Positions 16,789 to 32,989 of a DNA stretch of 64,000 bases are shown here, in pieces (the stretch's first letter is position 1; every line of letters starts with the position of its first letter). Source of the stretch: DASZBX01 sp035943635 (GTDB taxonomy: Bacteria > Actinomycetota > Actinomycetes > Streptomycetales > Catenulisporaceae). The notes beneath the pieces were generated by a model that was not told the origin of the DNA, searched no databases, and worked only from the letters and a program-made list of their open reading frames with translations. The DNA lies in the NCBI GenBank assembly GCA_035943635.1, contig DASZBX010000051.1, forward strand, positions 22,050 to 86,049, in the 5' to 3' direction. Made by a program: the position numbers and the translations under genes.

Positions 16789-16895
16789 TTATCAATACTC
16801 TGCGACAAATGTCGCCCGTGATGATCCCGCCTCCAGTGATGATCGCGATTCCTCGTGCCCGAAACGACTTCATGAACCTCGCCTAAGGAGCGGAC

Positions 16896-22930
<6,035 letters not shown>

Positions 22931-22934
<4 letters not shown>

Positions 22935-24757
22935 CCGGGACCCTGCACGACTCCTTCCTGCAGAACGCGCTCAAACACCCCGAGGCGCCCGCCGTCTACA
23001 CCGACGCCGGGGTCCTGACCTACGGCGAGCTCGACGAGCGCTCGGCCGCGCTGGCCGAACGGCTGGCCGCCGAGGGCGCCGGGCCGGGCGTGCCGGTCGG
23101 CATCTGCGTCGAACGGACCCCGGACCTGCTGGTCGGCCTCTACGGCATCCTGCGGTCCGGCGCGTGCTACCTGCCGCTGGACCCGGGATACCCGGCCGAG
23201 CGGCTGGACTTCATGATCCGCGACAGCGGGACCAAGCTGCTGCTGACCACCGCGGCGTCCCGGCCGAACGTCCCGGCGGGACCGACCGTGCTCGTGCTCG
23301 GCGACACCGTCGCGACCGAACCGGGCGAGCAGCCGGAGCAGGTCGTGCCCGAGGACACCGCGTACCTGATCTACACCTCCGGCTCGACCGGCCGGCCCAA
23401 GGGCGTGGCGATCCGGCACAGCGGCTGCGCGGCCATGTCGGCCGAGATGGACCGGATCCTGGCCGACTGCGACCTGAGCGTGGTCGCCGCGGCCAGCTCG
23501 ATCTGCTTCGACATGTCGGTGATGGAGATCTTCCACACCCTCTCCGGCGGCGGCGCGATCGTCCTCGTGCCGAGCGCGGTGCACCTGCCCGAGGCCAAGC
23601 ACGCCGACAAGATCACCCACCTCAACGCGATCCCGTCGGTGATGTCCGTGCTGCTCGACGCGGGCGGCCTGCCGCCGAACCTGCGCGCGGTCGTGCTCGG
23701 CGGCGAGCCGGTGCGGCGCAAGCTGGTGGACCGGGTGTACCAGGAGACCGGCGCGCAGCGGGTGTTCAACGCCTACGGCCCGACCGAGGGCACCGTGTTC
23801 TGCTCGTTCAAGCTCGTGCCCCGGGACGGGGACGACGAGCCGACCCTCGGCCCGCCCTCCGCGCACGCCCGGGTCTACGTGCTCGGCCAGGACCTCAAGC
23901 CGGTCCCGGCCGGCGAGCCCGGCGAACTGTTCCTCGGCGGCGCCGGGCTGGCCTCCGGCTACGTCAACCGGCCGGACACCACGGCCGAACGTTTCCTGCC
24001 CGACCCCTTCCGGCCCGGCGACCTGGTGTACCGCAGCGGCGACATGGTCCGGTTCACCGCGGACGGCGAGCTGGAGTTCCTCGGCCGCACCGACCAGCAG
24101 GTCAAGATCCGCGGCTACCGGATCGAACTGGAGGAGGTCGAGGCCCGGCTGACCGGCTGCCCGCAGGTGCGCGAGGCTGCGGCCGCCGTGCGCGACGGCC
24201 GGCTGGTCGGCTACGCCGTGCCGGCCGGGGAGGCCCGGACCGAGGCCGGGTTCGACGTCGGGCTGCAGGCCGCGGTCACCTCCAAGCTGCGGGCCGAACT
24301 GCCCGACTACATGATCCCCGAGGTGATCGTGTTCCTGCCCGCGCTGCCGACGGCGCCCGGCGGGAAGCTCGACCGGGCCGCGCTGCCCGAACCGCCGGCC
24401 GCCGCGGAGAAGTCCGGCCCGTTCGAGGCCGCCGGCACCCCGACCGAGGTCGCGCTCGCCGAGATCTGGGGCGAGCTGCTCGACCTGGAACCCGGGGGCA
24501 TCGGGGTGCGCGACGCCTTCTACGACCTCGGCGGCAACTCCCTGCTGCTGGTCCGCCTGTCCCGGATGACCTCGCGCCGGTTCGGCCGCCGGATCGGGGT
24601 GGCCGACCTGTTCCGGTTCCGCGACATCCACTCGCTGGCCGCCTGGCTGGACCAGGACGACGGCGACGCCACCCCCGAGGTGGTCGAGTCGGCCCGCCGC
24701 CGGGCCAGCGCCCGCCGCGCGATCCTGCAGGCCCGCAGCACGCCCGCCGCCGACTGA
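22931..24757 (+). CDS. NRPS adenylation-thiolation (A-T) protein
   Basis: This 608-residue protein has the adenylation core motifs YTSGSTGRPKG (~148), NAYGPTEGT, SGDMVRFTADGELEFLGRTD, QVKIRGYRIELEEVE and GGKLDR, followed by a thiolation domain with Ser537 in DLGGNSLLL. By manual alignment the specificity residues read D-M-M-N-V-G-A-V-F-K. Asp at the first place indicates an alpha-amino acid, but I know no substrate for this code. There is no condensation or thioesterase domain, so it depends on the C domain ending the previous protein and on a separate release enzyme. Translation is coupled by a GTGA overlap. Confidence 0.93.
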
Positions 24758-24786
24758 GCCCCCCACACGTGAAGAAAGGTCTTCTG

Positions 24787-26571
24787 ATGACCGGTAATTC
24801 CGAGCCGGAGTTCGACCCTGGCGACGTGGCCGTGATCGGCATCTCGTGCCGGTACCCGGGCGCCCGCGACAAGGCCCAGTTCTGGGACAACCTGGTGCAC
24901 GGCCGGGATTCGATCACCCGGATGTCCAAGGACTCGATCCACGTCGACGAGTCGGTGATCAACAACCCGTACTACGTGCCGGCGGCCGGGATCCTGGACG
25001 GCCACGACGAGTTCGACCCGGCGGTGTTCGGCATCACCGACCGGATCGCGGCCATGATGACCCCCGAGAACCGGTTGTTCATCGAGAGCGCCTGGGAGTC
25101 GCTGGAGGACGCCGGCTACGACCCCGAGCGGATCAAGGGCGAGGTCGGCGTGTACGGCGGCACCAACGCGCAGAGCGCGGCCGTCTACAGCGGCCCGCCG
25201 GACTGGCTGTCGGTCGGCCAGGAGGTGATGGACCGGAGCCTGGCGTGGGTGCCGGACACCCTCACCTCCAACGCGCTGTACTACCTCGGGCTCACCGGCG
25301 AGGCGGTCACGCTCACCACGGTCTGCGCCAGCTTCCACTACTCCGTGCACCTGGCCTGCCAGTCGCTGCTGCTCGGCCAGACCGACATGGCGATCGCCGG
25401 CAGCGTGCTGGTCCGCCTGCCGCACCGCCGCGGCCACCTGTGGGAGGAGGGCCGGATCCTGTCCCGGGACGGGGTGTGCCGGCCGTTCGACGCCAACGGC
25501 ACCGGGACCGTGCTCTCCAGCGGGGTCGCCACCGTCGTGCTCAAACCCCTGGCGCAGGCCGTCGCCGACCGCGACCACGTCTACGCCGTGGTCAAGGGGA
25601 CCGCCATCAACAACAACGGCATCAGTGCGATGGCGTACGGCATGGCCCAGCCCGAGCGGCTGAGCGCGTGCATCGCCAACGCCATGCAGGTCGGCGGGGT
25701 CACCCCGGACACCGTGTCCATGTACGAGGCCTTCGGGCTCGGCCTGCCGATGACCGACGGCCTGGAGGTGAACGCGGCCGCGATCGCGTTCGGCAAGCAG
25801 ACCGCCAAGTGCTCGATCGGGTCGGTCAAGGGCAACATCGGCCACGCCGGGGTCGGCTCCGGCGGGTCCGCCGCGGTGAAGACCGCCCTGGCCCTGTACC
25901 ACCGGCAGTTGGTGCCGACGATCAACCTGACCGAGGTCAACGAGGACCTGGACTTCCCGAGCACGCCGTTCGTGCCGCAGCGCGAAGGGGCCGACTGGGA
26001 CCCGGAGGCCGGCATCCGCCGGGCCGGGGTCACCGGCCTGGGCGGCGGCGGCTTCAACGCGCACCTGGTGTTCGAGGAGCCGCCCACGCTCGCCCCGCGG
26101 GCCGCCGAGGCCGTGGGCAGGCCGCGGCTGGCCACGTTGTCAGCACTCGACGACCAGGCGTTGTCCGATCAGCGGACCAGGCTGAAGGACTGGCTGGCGG
26201 CCGATCCGGACGCACGCCTGGAAGACGTCTGCTACAGCCTGAACCTGGGTCGCAAGGTGCTGGCCCGCCGGTGGGCCGCCGTGGTCACCACGCGCGAGGA
26301 ACTGGTCGAAGCGCTCTCCGCGGACTCGGCGCGTGATCTCGTCGCGACGACCGCCGCGGCGCCGCAGGTGGACCTCAACGCGTTCGACCGCAACGGGATC
26401 GGCCTGGTCTGCGCCGGAACCGACCATCAGTCGCTGTTCGCCTTCGGGGCCGCGTGGGTGACCGGGCAGCGGGTCGACTTCGAGCCGCTGCATCGCGGCC
26501 AGGCCAGCCACCGGGTGCCGCTGCCCACCTACCCGTTCCGCCCGCGCCGCTTCCGCCCGGAGCTCGGATGA
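24787..26571 (+). CDS. Stand-alone ketosynthase with His-to-Phe active-site change
   Basis: The 594-residue protein is a full ketosynthase domain (to ~430) plus the usual post-KS/AT linker ending PLPTYPFRPRRF, but with no AT or ACP. The nucleophile is retained as Cys180 (TTVCASF), and the second His as His353 (KGNIGH). The first catalytic His, normally in EAHGTGT, is Phe316 (EAFGLGL), so decarboxylative condensation by the normal mechanism should be impaired. Such variants may act as acyl transferases or as release or cyclisation catalysts. It follows the A-T gene by 29 bp and overlaps the P450 start by four bases, so it is made together with both. Confidence 0.9.
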   Translation: MTGNSEPEFDPGDVAVIGISCRYPGARDKAQFWDNLVHGRDSITRMSKDSIHVDESVINNPYYVPAAGILDGHDEFDPAVFGITDRIAAMMTPENRLFIESAWESLEDAGYDPERIKGEVGVYGGTNAQSAAVYSGPPDWLSVGQEVMDRSLAWVPDTLTSNALYYLGLTGEAVTLTTVCASFHYSVHLACQSLLLGQTDMAIAGSVLVRLPHRRGHLWEEGRILSRDGVCRPFDANGTGTVLSSGVATVVLKPLAQAVADRDHVYAVVKGTAINNNGISAMAYGMAQPERLSACIANAMQVGGVTPDTVSMYEAFGLGLPMTDGLEVNAAAIAFGKQTAKCSIGSVKGNIGHAGVGSGGSAAVKTALALYHRQLVPTINLTEVNEDLDFPSTPFVPQREGADWDPEAGIRRAGVTGLGGGGFNAHLVFEEPPTLAPRAAEAVGRPRLATLSALDDQALSDQRTRLKDWLAADPDARLEDVCYSLNLGRKVLARRWAAVVTTREELVEALSADSARDLVATTAAAPQVDLNAFDRNGIGLVCAGTDHQSLFAFGAAWVTGQRVDFEPLHRGQASHRVPLPTYPFRPRRFRPELG

Positions 26572-27782
26572 GCGCCGCGCCGGCCGGCCTGGACCTGGAC
26601 CTGAGCGACCCGGCCACCTTCGCAGGCCGCGATCTCGGCGGCTTCTGGCGCGCCCTGCGCGACACCGACCCGGTGCACTGGAACCCGCCGGGCGGCGCGC
26701 ATCCGGGGTTCTGGGTGCTGACACGCTACGATGACATTATGGGCGCATACCGGGACGATGTGCACTTCACCTCCGAGCGGGGCAACGTGCTGGTCACCCT
26801 GCTGGGCGGCGGCGACGCCGGAGCCGGCCGGATGCTGGCGGTGACCGACGGGCCCCGGCACCACGAACTGCGCAAGATCTTTCAAAGGGTACTGTCACCG
26901 CGGGTGCTGCGCGAGGTCTCCGCCGCGGTCCGGGCCAACACCCGGCAGCTGGTCGGCGAGGCGGTCGAAGGCGGCGGCTGTGACTTCGCCGCGCAGATCG
27001 CCAGCCGGATCCCGATGTCCACGATCTCGAACCTGCTCGGCGTGCCCGAGCAGGACCGGGAATTCCTGCTGGTGCAGACCAAGGCCGCCCTGTCGGCCGA
27101 CGACGAGGAGGTCGACGAACTCGACTCGGAGATGGCCCGCAACGAGATCCTGCTCTACTTCCAGGACCTGGTCGAAGAGCGCCGCGAGACCCCGGGCGAG
27201 GACGTCATCAGCATGCTGGTGGCCAGCGAGATCGACGGCGTGCCGCTGTCCGACGAGGACATCGTGCTCAACTGCTACAGCCTGATCATCGGCGGCGACG
27301 AGACCAGCCGGCTGACCATGATCGACTGCGTGCGCACCCTGGCCGCCGACCCGGACCAGTGGCGGCGGCTGAAGGACGGCGAGGTGCAGATCGCCACCGC
27401 GACCGAGGAGGTGCTGCGCTGGGCCTCTCCGACGATGCACTTCGGCCGCACCGTGATCGAGGAGACCGACCTGCACGGCGTGCGGCTGAAGCCGGGCGAG
27501 ATCGTCACCCTGTGGCACGCCTCGGGCAACCGGGACGAACGCGTCTTCGACCGCCCGGACGCCTTCGACCTCGGCCGCACCCCGAACAAACACATGGCCT
27601 TCGGCTACGGCCCGCACTTCTGCGTCGGCTCCTATCTGGCCAAGGTGGAGGTCGCCGAACTGCTCACCGCACTGCGCGACCAGACCGCAGGGGTCGAACA
27701 GACCGGCCCGGCGCTGCCGATCAGGTCCAACTTCCTGACCGGATACTCCTCCCTGCCCGTCCGACTCCTGCCCGCCGCCTAG
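26568..27782 (+). CDS. Cytochrome P450
   Basis: The 404-residue soluble P450 has the I-helix oxygen-binding motif GGDETSR (~241-247), the K-helix EEVLR (~279-283) and the haem-ligand loop FGYGPHFCVGSY with Cys352. It resembles bacterial class I P450s, which need ferredoxin; no ferredoxin gene is in this operon. It probably tailors the assembly-line product by hydroxylation or epoxidation. The ATG overlaps the ketosynthase TGA. The spacing to the exporter is 14 bp. Confidence 0.94.
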   Translation: MSAAPAGLDLDLSDPATFAGRDLGGFWRALRDTDPVHWNPPGGAHPGFWVLTRYDDIMGAYRDDVHFTSERGNVLVTLLGGGDAGAGRMLAVTDGPRHHELRKIFQRVLSPRVLREVSAAVRANTRQLVGEAVEGGGCDFAAQIASRIPMSTISNLLGVPEQDREFLLVQTKAALSADDEEVDELDSEMARNEILLYFQDLVEERRETPGEDVISMLVASEIDGVPLSDEDIVLNCYSLIIGGDETSRLTMIDCVRTLAADPDQWRRLKDGEVQIATATEEVLRWASPTMHFGRTVIEETDLHGVRLKPGEIVTLWHASGNRDERVFDRPDAFDLGRTPNKHMAFGYGPHFCVGSYLAKVEVAELLTALRDQTAGVEQTGPALPIRSNFLTGYSSLPVRLLPAA

Positions 27783-27796
27783 AGAAGGAGAGCTAC

Positions 27797-29248
27797 GTGA
27801 AGACCGACTCCGCCCCAAGCGCCGTCGACACGGCCACGGCGCCCACCGCCAGCGGACGACTTGCGCTCGTCGTCATCACCGGCGCCCTGGCGCTGGACGT
27901 CGGCAACCTGAACATCATCAACGCGGCCCTGCCCGCGATCGGCAGCCATTTCGGCCTGGCCGCCGACACCCTGCAGTGGGTGATGACCTCCTACGCCCTC
28001 ACCTTCGCCGGATTCCTGCTGCTGAGCGGGCGGATGGCGGACGTGCTGGGCCGCCGCAAGGTCTTCATGGTGGGCGTCGGACTGTTCTCGGTCGCCGCGC
28101 TCGGCGCCGCGGTGGCCCCGGACGCGGCCGTGCTGATCATCGCCCGCGCCCTGCAGGGAATCGGCGCCGCACTGTCCGGCCCGGCCGCACTGGCGCTGCT
28201 CAGCGAGGTGTTCCCGCCGGGGCCGCAGCGCAACCGGGCCTTCGGGATCTACGCCGCGGTCGGCTCGACCAGCGCCAGCGCCGGCCTGGTCCTCGGCGGC
28301 GTGCTCACCCAGCTGCTGACCTGGCGGTCGGTGTTCGTGGTGGCCGTGCTGTTCGGCGTGCTGCTCCTGCTCGCGGCCAAGTCCGCGCTGCCCGCGAGCG
28401 TCCGGCGCCCGCACTCGCTCGACCTGCCCGGCGCCGGCGCCGTCACGGTCGGCCTGGTCCTGGTGGTCTTCGGGGTCAGCCGCAGCCAGCAGGTCGGCTG
28501 GACCTCGCCGAGTGTCGTGGCCTCGCTCGCCGTGGCGGTCGTGCTGCTGGTGGCGTTCGTCGTGTGGGAACGCCGGGTGAAGGAACCGCTGGTCCTGCTC
28601 GGCATCTTCCGCGCGGCCTCGGTCCGCGCCGCGACCCTGACCGCGCTGCTCTCCTACACCACCGCGATCGGCCTGCTGTTCTTCGCCCCGCTCTACCTCC
28701 AGAACATGCTCGGGTGGTCGCCGCTGGAGTCCGCGCTCGCCATCCTGCCGCTCTCGTGCGCGGTGTTCGTGGTCTCCAACTACTTCACCGGCGGCCTGCT
28801 GTCCAGGTTCGGCCAGCGTCCCCTGCTGATCGCCGGGCTCGCCCTGATCGCGCTGGGCATCGGCTCATGTGTGACGACCTCGCTGACCGGCGACTACTGG
28901 TGGCAGATGATGCCGGGCGTCACCGCGATCGGCCTCGGCATGGGCCTGAGTTTCCCGGCCATGACCGCCGCCGGCCTGGCCGAGGTCCCGCAGGAGCAGC
29001 ACGGCGTGGCCGGCGCGATCAACGTCGTGGCCCAGCAGATCGGCGCGAGCGTCGGGCTCGTGTTCCTCGTGCTGGTCGCCTCGGCCGCCAGCGGGTCGGC
29101 CGACAACCCGGGCAAGCTGAACGGGTATCACAACGCTTATCTGGTTGCCGCAGCCCTCTGCGTCGTCGGCATCGTGATCATCGCGTTCGGCGGGAAGTGG
29201 AACAGCCACCCCGAGCCGGAACAGGTCTCCGCCCGGGCCGGGGCCTAG
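27797..29248 (+). CDS. MFS transporter, DHA2-type drug exporter
   Basis: The 483-residue, roughly 14-helix transporter has the motif-A-like loop SGRMADVLGRRKVFM and VGSTSASAGLVLGGVL, a motif-C-like segment in TM5. The GTG at 27797 follows GAAGGAG. As the last gene of the PKS/NRPS block, it is the probable exporter of the product. It is a different subgroup from the MFS gene at 3063. Its stop overlaps by two bases the stop of the convergent YihY-like gene. Confidence 0.92.
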   Translation: MKTDSAPSAVDTATAPTASGRLALVVITGALALDVGNLNIINAALPAIGSHFGLAADTLQWVMTSYALTFAGFLLLSGRMADVLGRRKVFMVGVGLFSVAALGAAVAPDAAVLIIARALQGIGAALSGPAALALLSEVFPPGPQRNRAFGIYAAVGSTSASAGLVLGGVLTQLLTWRSVFVVAVLFGVLLLLAAKSALPASVRRPHSLDLPGAGAVTVGLVLVVFGVSRSQQVGWTSPSVVASLAVAVVLLVAFVVWERRVKEPLVLLGIFRAASVRAATLTALLSYTTAIGLLFFAPLYLQNMLGWSPLESALAILPLSCAVFVVSNYFTGGLLSRFGQRPLLIAGLALIALGIGSCVTTSLTGDYWWQMMPGVTAIGLGMGLSFPAMTAAGLAEVPQEQHGVAGAINVVAQQIGASVGLVFLVLVASAASGSADNPGKLNGYHNAYLVAAALCVVGIVIIAFGGKWNSHPEPEQVSARAGA

Positions 29249-30360
29249 CGCGGGGCTTGGCCGTCGATACCGGCGGTCTCGGGCCGGGTCTGGTCACCGG
29301 AGTCGAGCCCCTGCGCGCCGGCCCGGGCGCCGGGGTGTCCGGCCTGCGCGGCCGCCTCGCGTTCGGCCTCGGCGTTGATCTCGGCGCCGAGCAGCACCGC
29401 GATCCCGGTCAGGTAGAGCCAGAAGATCAGGATCACCACGCCCGCGAACGCGCCGTAGGTCTTGCCGTACGACCCGAATTCGCTGACGTAGAAGGAGAAT
29501 CCGAGCGACGCGCAGAGGAACACGGCGGTGCCGACGACGCCGCCCGGGCTGACCCACTGCCAGCGCGGGGACTCCCGGTTCGGGCCGTAGTAGTAGAAGA
29601 ACGAGAACAGCAGCGTGATCAGGATGATCGTCGCCACCCAGCGCACCACCGTCCACACGAGCACGAAAGCCGTGCCGTGGACGGAGAGGTGGTCCTCGAT
29701 GCCGCTGCCGAGCGACGCGCCGAACACGATCAGCGCGGCCGCCGCGCCGCCGAGCACGATGGTGGCGAGCATCAGCGGGAACGCCCGCAGCCGCTTGGGC
29801 GCGAACTTCCGGTCCACCGGAACCTCGTAGGCGATGTCCAGGCCCGCCTCCAGGGCGGCCATCCCGCTCGACGCGCTCCACAGCGCCACCACGACGCCGA
29901 TGATCAGCGCGGTCACCGACGCGTGCGAGGAGCGGTCGGTGGCCGAGTGCACGGCCTGGGTGAACACGTCCGACGCGCCGGGCGGCAGCGCCTTGTCGAG
30001 CCCGTTGACCATGTTCTGGACCGCGCTGGAGCTCAGGTGGGCCAGGCTGGCCACGCCGAGCAGCGCGATCAGGGCCGGGAACAAAGCGAGGAACCAGTGG
30101 TAGGCCAGGCTGCCGGCCGTCATGCTGCACCGGTCCCGGGTGAACTTCGCCCCGGTGCGGGTCAGGGTGTGTCGCCAGCCGGTCTCGCCGAGGTCCAGGG
30201 GCGTGTCCGGGCCGCCGGAGACCTCGCTGCGCGGCGGAATGCTCTCCGCGGCGGCGGGCGCGGGCGCGGCGGGCTGCGTCCTTCTTGTGGGCGCCTCCGC
30301 CTCGGTGGTCTGCCCGGCGGCAGTGTCGGCGCCGGCGTCAATGTGCGTGGCATGCTTCAC
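29245..30360 (-). CDS. YihY/BrkB family membrane protein
   Basis: The 371-residue protein has about six membrane helices with the family segments CSMTAGSLAYHWFLALFPA, VVVALWSASSGMAALEAGLD and SYGKTYGAFAGVVILIFWLY. The first ~70 residues are a polar Ala/Pro-rich cytoplasmic extension, and the C-terminus is again disordered. Biochemical function of the family is unclear; it was once misannotated as RNase BN. The GTG at 30360 follows AAGGG; a GGGTAC on the minus strand (30410-30405) may be a stress-sigma -10 with a poor -35. Confidence 0.87.
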   Translation of the reverse strand: MKHATHIDAGADTAAGQTTEAEAPTRRTQPAAPAPAAAESIPPRSEVSGGPDTPLDLGETGWRHTLTRTGAKFTRDRCSMTAGSLAYHWFLALFPALIALLGVASLAHLSSSAVQNMVNGLDKALPPGASDVFTQAVHSATDRSSHASVTALIIGVVVALWSASSGMAALEAGLDIAYEVPVDRKFAPKRLRAFPLMLATIVLGGAAAALIVFGASLGSGIEDHLSVHGTAFVLVWTVVRWVATIILITLLFSFFYYYGPNRESPRWQWVSPGGVVGTAVFLCASLGFSFYVSEFGSYGKTYGAFAGVVILIFWLYLTGIAVLLGAEINAEAEREAAAQAGHPGARAGAQGLDSGDQTRPETAGIDGQAPR

Positions 30361-30515
30361 GATCTACGTCCCTTCATCCTCCTCGTTCGCCTCGGGGAAG
30401 CGCAGTACCCGGCTTGCCGCGGACCTAACGGAACCCGTGTCCGGATGTTGAGGCGCGCGAAGTGCTCTGTCACCCCCGGCGGACACCCGTTCTTACCAAG
30501 AGGTCAGCCCGACCG

Positions 30516-30540
30516 GTTTAACCCGGCGCGAACCGGTTAT
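30516..30540 (+). promoter_or_regulatory. Weak stress-sigma-like promoter before the SpoIIE phosphatase gene
   Basis: GTTT (30516-30519), 15-nt spacer and GGTTAT (30535-30540) is one base off the GGGTAT consensus. It lies 120 bp before the ATG, within the gene-free gap 30361-30660, where no other signal is convincing. Confidence 0.3.
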
Positions 30541-30660
30541 CGGCTGGATGACGTGCATGCGGACTCCGCGGCCCGTGTCGGCTGTCGACGGAAAGGTCCG
30601 ATCCCATGTCCCCGAGTTGTGGGTTCCATTGCTCGCAATGACGGTGAAGGGAAGGCCGGC

Positions 30661-32844
30661 ATGACCATCCACTTCACCTCTTCCGCCGACCTGTTGCGGG
30701 TGTCCGGCACGGGCGAGATCACGGCGCTGTTCGGACGCTCCCCGGCGGCGTTCGCGCTGCTGTCCGGGCCCCGGCACGTCCTGGAAGCCGCTAACCCCGC
30801 GTTCTTCGATGCCGCCGGAGTGCCGCCGGGCGGAACCGGGCAGCCGATCGCGGACCTGATGCCGGAACTGGTCGAGCAGGGCCTGATCGCCGTCCTGGAC
30901 GGGGTCTTCGACACCGGCGAGCCTTTCGTCGCCGCCGACTCGCTCGTGACCCTCGGGGTCGGACTGAAAGCCCGGCAGGCGTACTTCGATTTCACCTACG
31001 AACCCTGGCGCGACGAAGAAGGCCAGGTCACCGGCGTGATGGTGCTGGCCATAGAGACTACGGGCCTGAAGAACGCGGTCAAACGCGGCATCGAACACCG
31101 AGCCCTGCTCGAACGCATCGCCCGCGACGAACCCCTCCCGCAGGTGCTGGAGGGCATGGCCACGGTGATCGAACGCCTGTGCCCCGGCGCGCTGACCTCC
31201 ATCCTGCTGGCCGACCCGGACGGCACCCACCTGTACCACGGCGCGGCCCCGAGCCTGCCGGAGTTCTACAACACGGCGATCGACGGGATCGCCACCGGCG
31301 AGGGCGTCGGCGCGTGCGGCACCGCGGCCCACCGCCGCAAGCCGGTGGTCGCCGCGGACATCGCCACCGACCCGTTCTGGACCGACTTCCGCGACCTGGC
31401 CGGCCGGGCGGGCCTGGCGGCCTGCTGGTCCACCCCGATCCTGGCCGCGGACGGAGCGCTGCTCGGCACGTTCGCGATGTACCACCGGGCCCCGAGCGCG
31501 CCGCGGGAAGCGGATCTGGCGCTGTGCGCGGACTTCGCCCGGACCGCCGCGCTGGCGATCGAACGCGACCGTGACCAGACCGCCCGCCGTGGCGCCGAGG
31601 CCCGGGAACGCGCGGCCCGGACCGACCTGAACTTCGTGCTCGACGCGAGCAGCGCCATCGCGCTGGACCTGGACTTCGCCGCCAGCCTGCAACGGCTCGC
31701 GCAGCTGAGCGTGCCGGTCCTGGCCCCGCTGTGCGCGGTCGAAGTCCTCGAAGGCGCCCGGATCCGCCGGGTGGCCACCGCCGCGGCCGACGCCCGCGCC
31801 CTGGACCTGATGCGCTCCTACACGCCGGTCTACCCGAGCCACGGCCTGGTCGCCCGGGTCCTGCGCAACGGCCGACCGGAATCGGCCGCCACCGCCCCGG
31901 ACAGCCCGGGCCCGTGGCCGGAACTGGGCGTCACCGGCTACCTGTGCGTTCCGCTCAGCGCCCGCGGGCGCACGTTCGGCGTGCTCACCCTGCTGACCAC
32001 GAACGACGGCCCCCCGGACGAGCACACCGTCGCCTTGGCCCAGGAACTGGCCCGCCGCGCCTCCTCCAGCGCGGACAACGCGCGCCAGTACACCGAACGG
32101 GTCCACCTGGCCCGAGACCTCCAGGCCGGACTGTTGCTGGCCCAGCCGCCGACCGTCCCCGGCCTGTCCATCGCCACCCACTACGCACCGGCCGGCGAAG
32201 GCCTGGAAGTGGGTGGGGACTTCTACGACGTGTTCGCGATCGGCCCGGACCGCTGGGCCTTCATGATCGGGGACGTGTGCGGCCGCGGCGCCCTGGCCGC
32301 GACCACCACCGGCCTGGTCCGGCACACCGCGCGGGCCGCCGCCCGGCTGATCGACGACCCGGCTCAGGTCGTCCAGGCGGTGCACGCCGCCCTGCTGGAG
32401 CGGCCCTACTCGCGCGGCGCGGACTTCGTCACGCTCGTCTTCGGCCACCTCTACGCCGAGCAGGGCGCCGTGTCGCTCGAACTCGTCCGGGCCGGCCACG
32501 TCGCGCCGCTGATCCGGGACGCGGACGGCCGGGTGCGCGAACTGGCCCCGGCCGGCACGCTGCTGGGGATCACCGGCCCCGCACCGGTCCTGCCCACCGC
32601 GAGCGCGACGATGCTGCCGGGCGAGAGCCTGCTGCTGGTCACCGACGGCTTCACCGAGGCACGCTCGGCCACCGGGGAGTTCTTCGGCGAGGAACGCCTG
32701 GCCCGGGCGCTGGCCGGGGAGCACGGCGCCCGCCCGGCCGACGCGCAGGCGGTGCTGGACGACGTCGTCGACACCCTGGACAAGTTCACCAGGGGCAACG
32801 ACTCCGCGGACGACCGCGCCGCGCTCGTCCTGACCGTGCGCTGA
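30661..32844 (+). CDS. PAS-GAF-GAF-SpoIIE (PP2C) serine phosphatase
   Basis: The 727-residue multidomain signalling protein has a PAS-like region (~20-130), GAF domain 1 (~150-310, ending LLGTFAMYHRAP), GAF domain 2 (~325-480, with GYLCVPLSARGRTFGVLTLL) and a PP2C-type phosphatase (~495-727). Metal-binding acids are seen in VGGDFYDVF, MIGDVCGRG and DDRAALVL. Such RsbU/RsbP-type proteins dephosphorylate anti-sigma antagonists and so switch on stress sigma factors. No HATPase kinase domain is present, unlike many streptomycete relatives. The ATG follows AAGGGAAGG. Confidence 0.92.
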   Translation: MTIHFTSSADLLRVSGTGEITALFGRSPAAFALLSGPRHVLEAANPAFFDAAGVPPGGTGQPIADLMPELVEQGLIAVLDGVFDTGEPFVAADSLVTLGVGLKARQAYFDFTYEPWRDEEGQVTGVMVLAIETTGLKNAVKRGIEHRALLERIARDEPLPQVLEGMATVIERLCPGALTSILLADPDGTHLYHGAAPSLPEFYNTAIDGIATGEGVGACGTAAHRRKPVVAADIATDPFWTDFRDLAGRAGLAACWSTPILAADGALLGTFAMYHRAPSAPREADLALCADFARTAALAIERDRDQTARRGAEARERAARTDLNFVLDASSAIALDLDFAASLQRLAQLSVPVLAPLCAVEVLEGARIRRVATAAADARALDLMRSYTPVYPSHGLVARVLRNGRPESAATAPDSPGPWPELGVTGYLCVPLSARGRTFGVLTLLTTNDGPPDEHTVALAQELARRASSSADNARQYTERVHLARDLQAGLLLAQPPTVPGLSIATHYAPAGEGLEVGGDFYDVFAIGPDRWAFMIGDVCGRGALAATTTGLVRHTARAAARLIDDPAQVVQAVHAALLERPYSRGADFVTLVFGHLYAEQGAVSLELVRAGHVAPLIRDADGRVRELAPAGTLLGITGPAPVLPTASATMLPGESLLLVTDGFTEARSATGEFFGEERLARALAGEHGARPADAQAVLDDVVDTLDKFTRGNDSADDRAALVLTVR

Positions 32845-32989
32845 CCCGCTCCGCGGCCCTGCACCTGCTGCGAGGTCTGGTCCGTTCGGCTTGCCGGGCC
32901 GTTTCGGGCGGCCCGATCGCGGAGACGCGGGGGGCACCCGCGATCGGCGCCCGTCGACGCCCGGAAACCCAACGAAGGAGCGTGCAACG

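Noticed and set aside
24787..26571. Ketosynthase at 24.8 kb considered a pseudogene because of the missing His
   Set aside because: The frame is intact, Cys180 and His353 are kept, and stop/start overlap with the P450 gene shows it is maintained as part of the operon.
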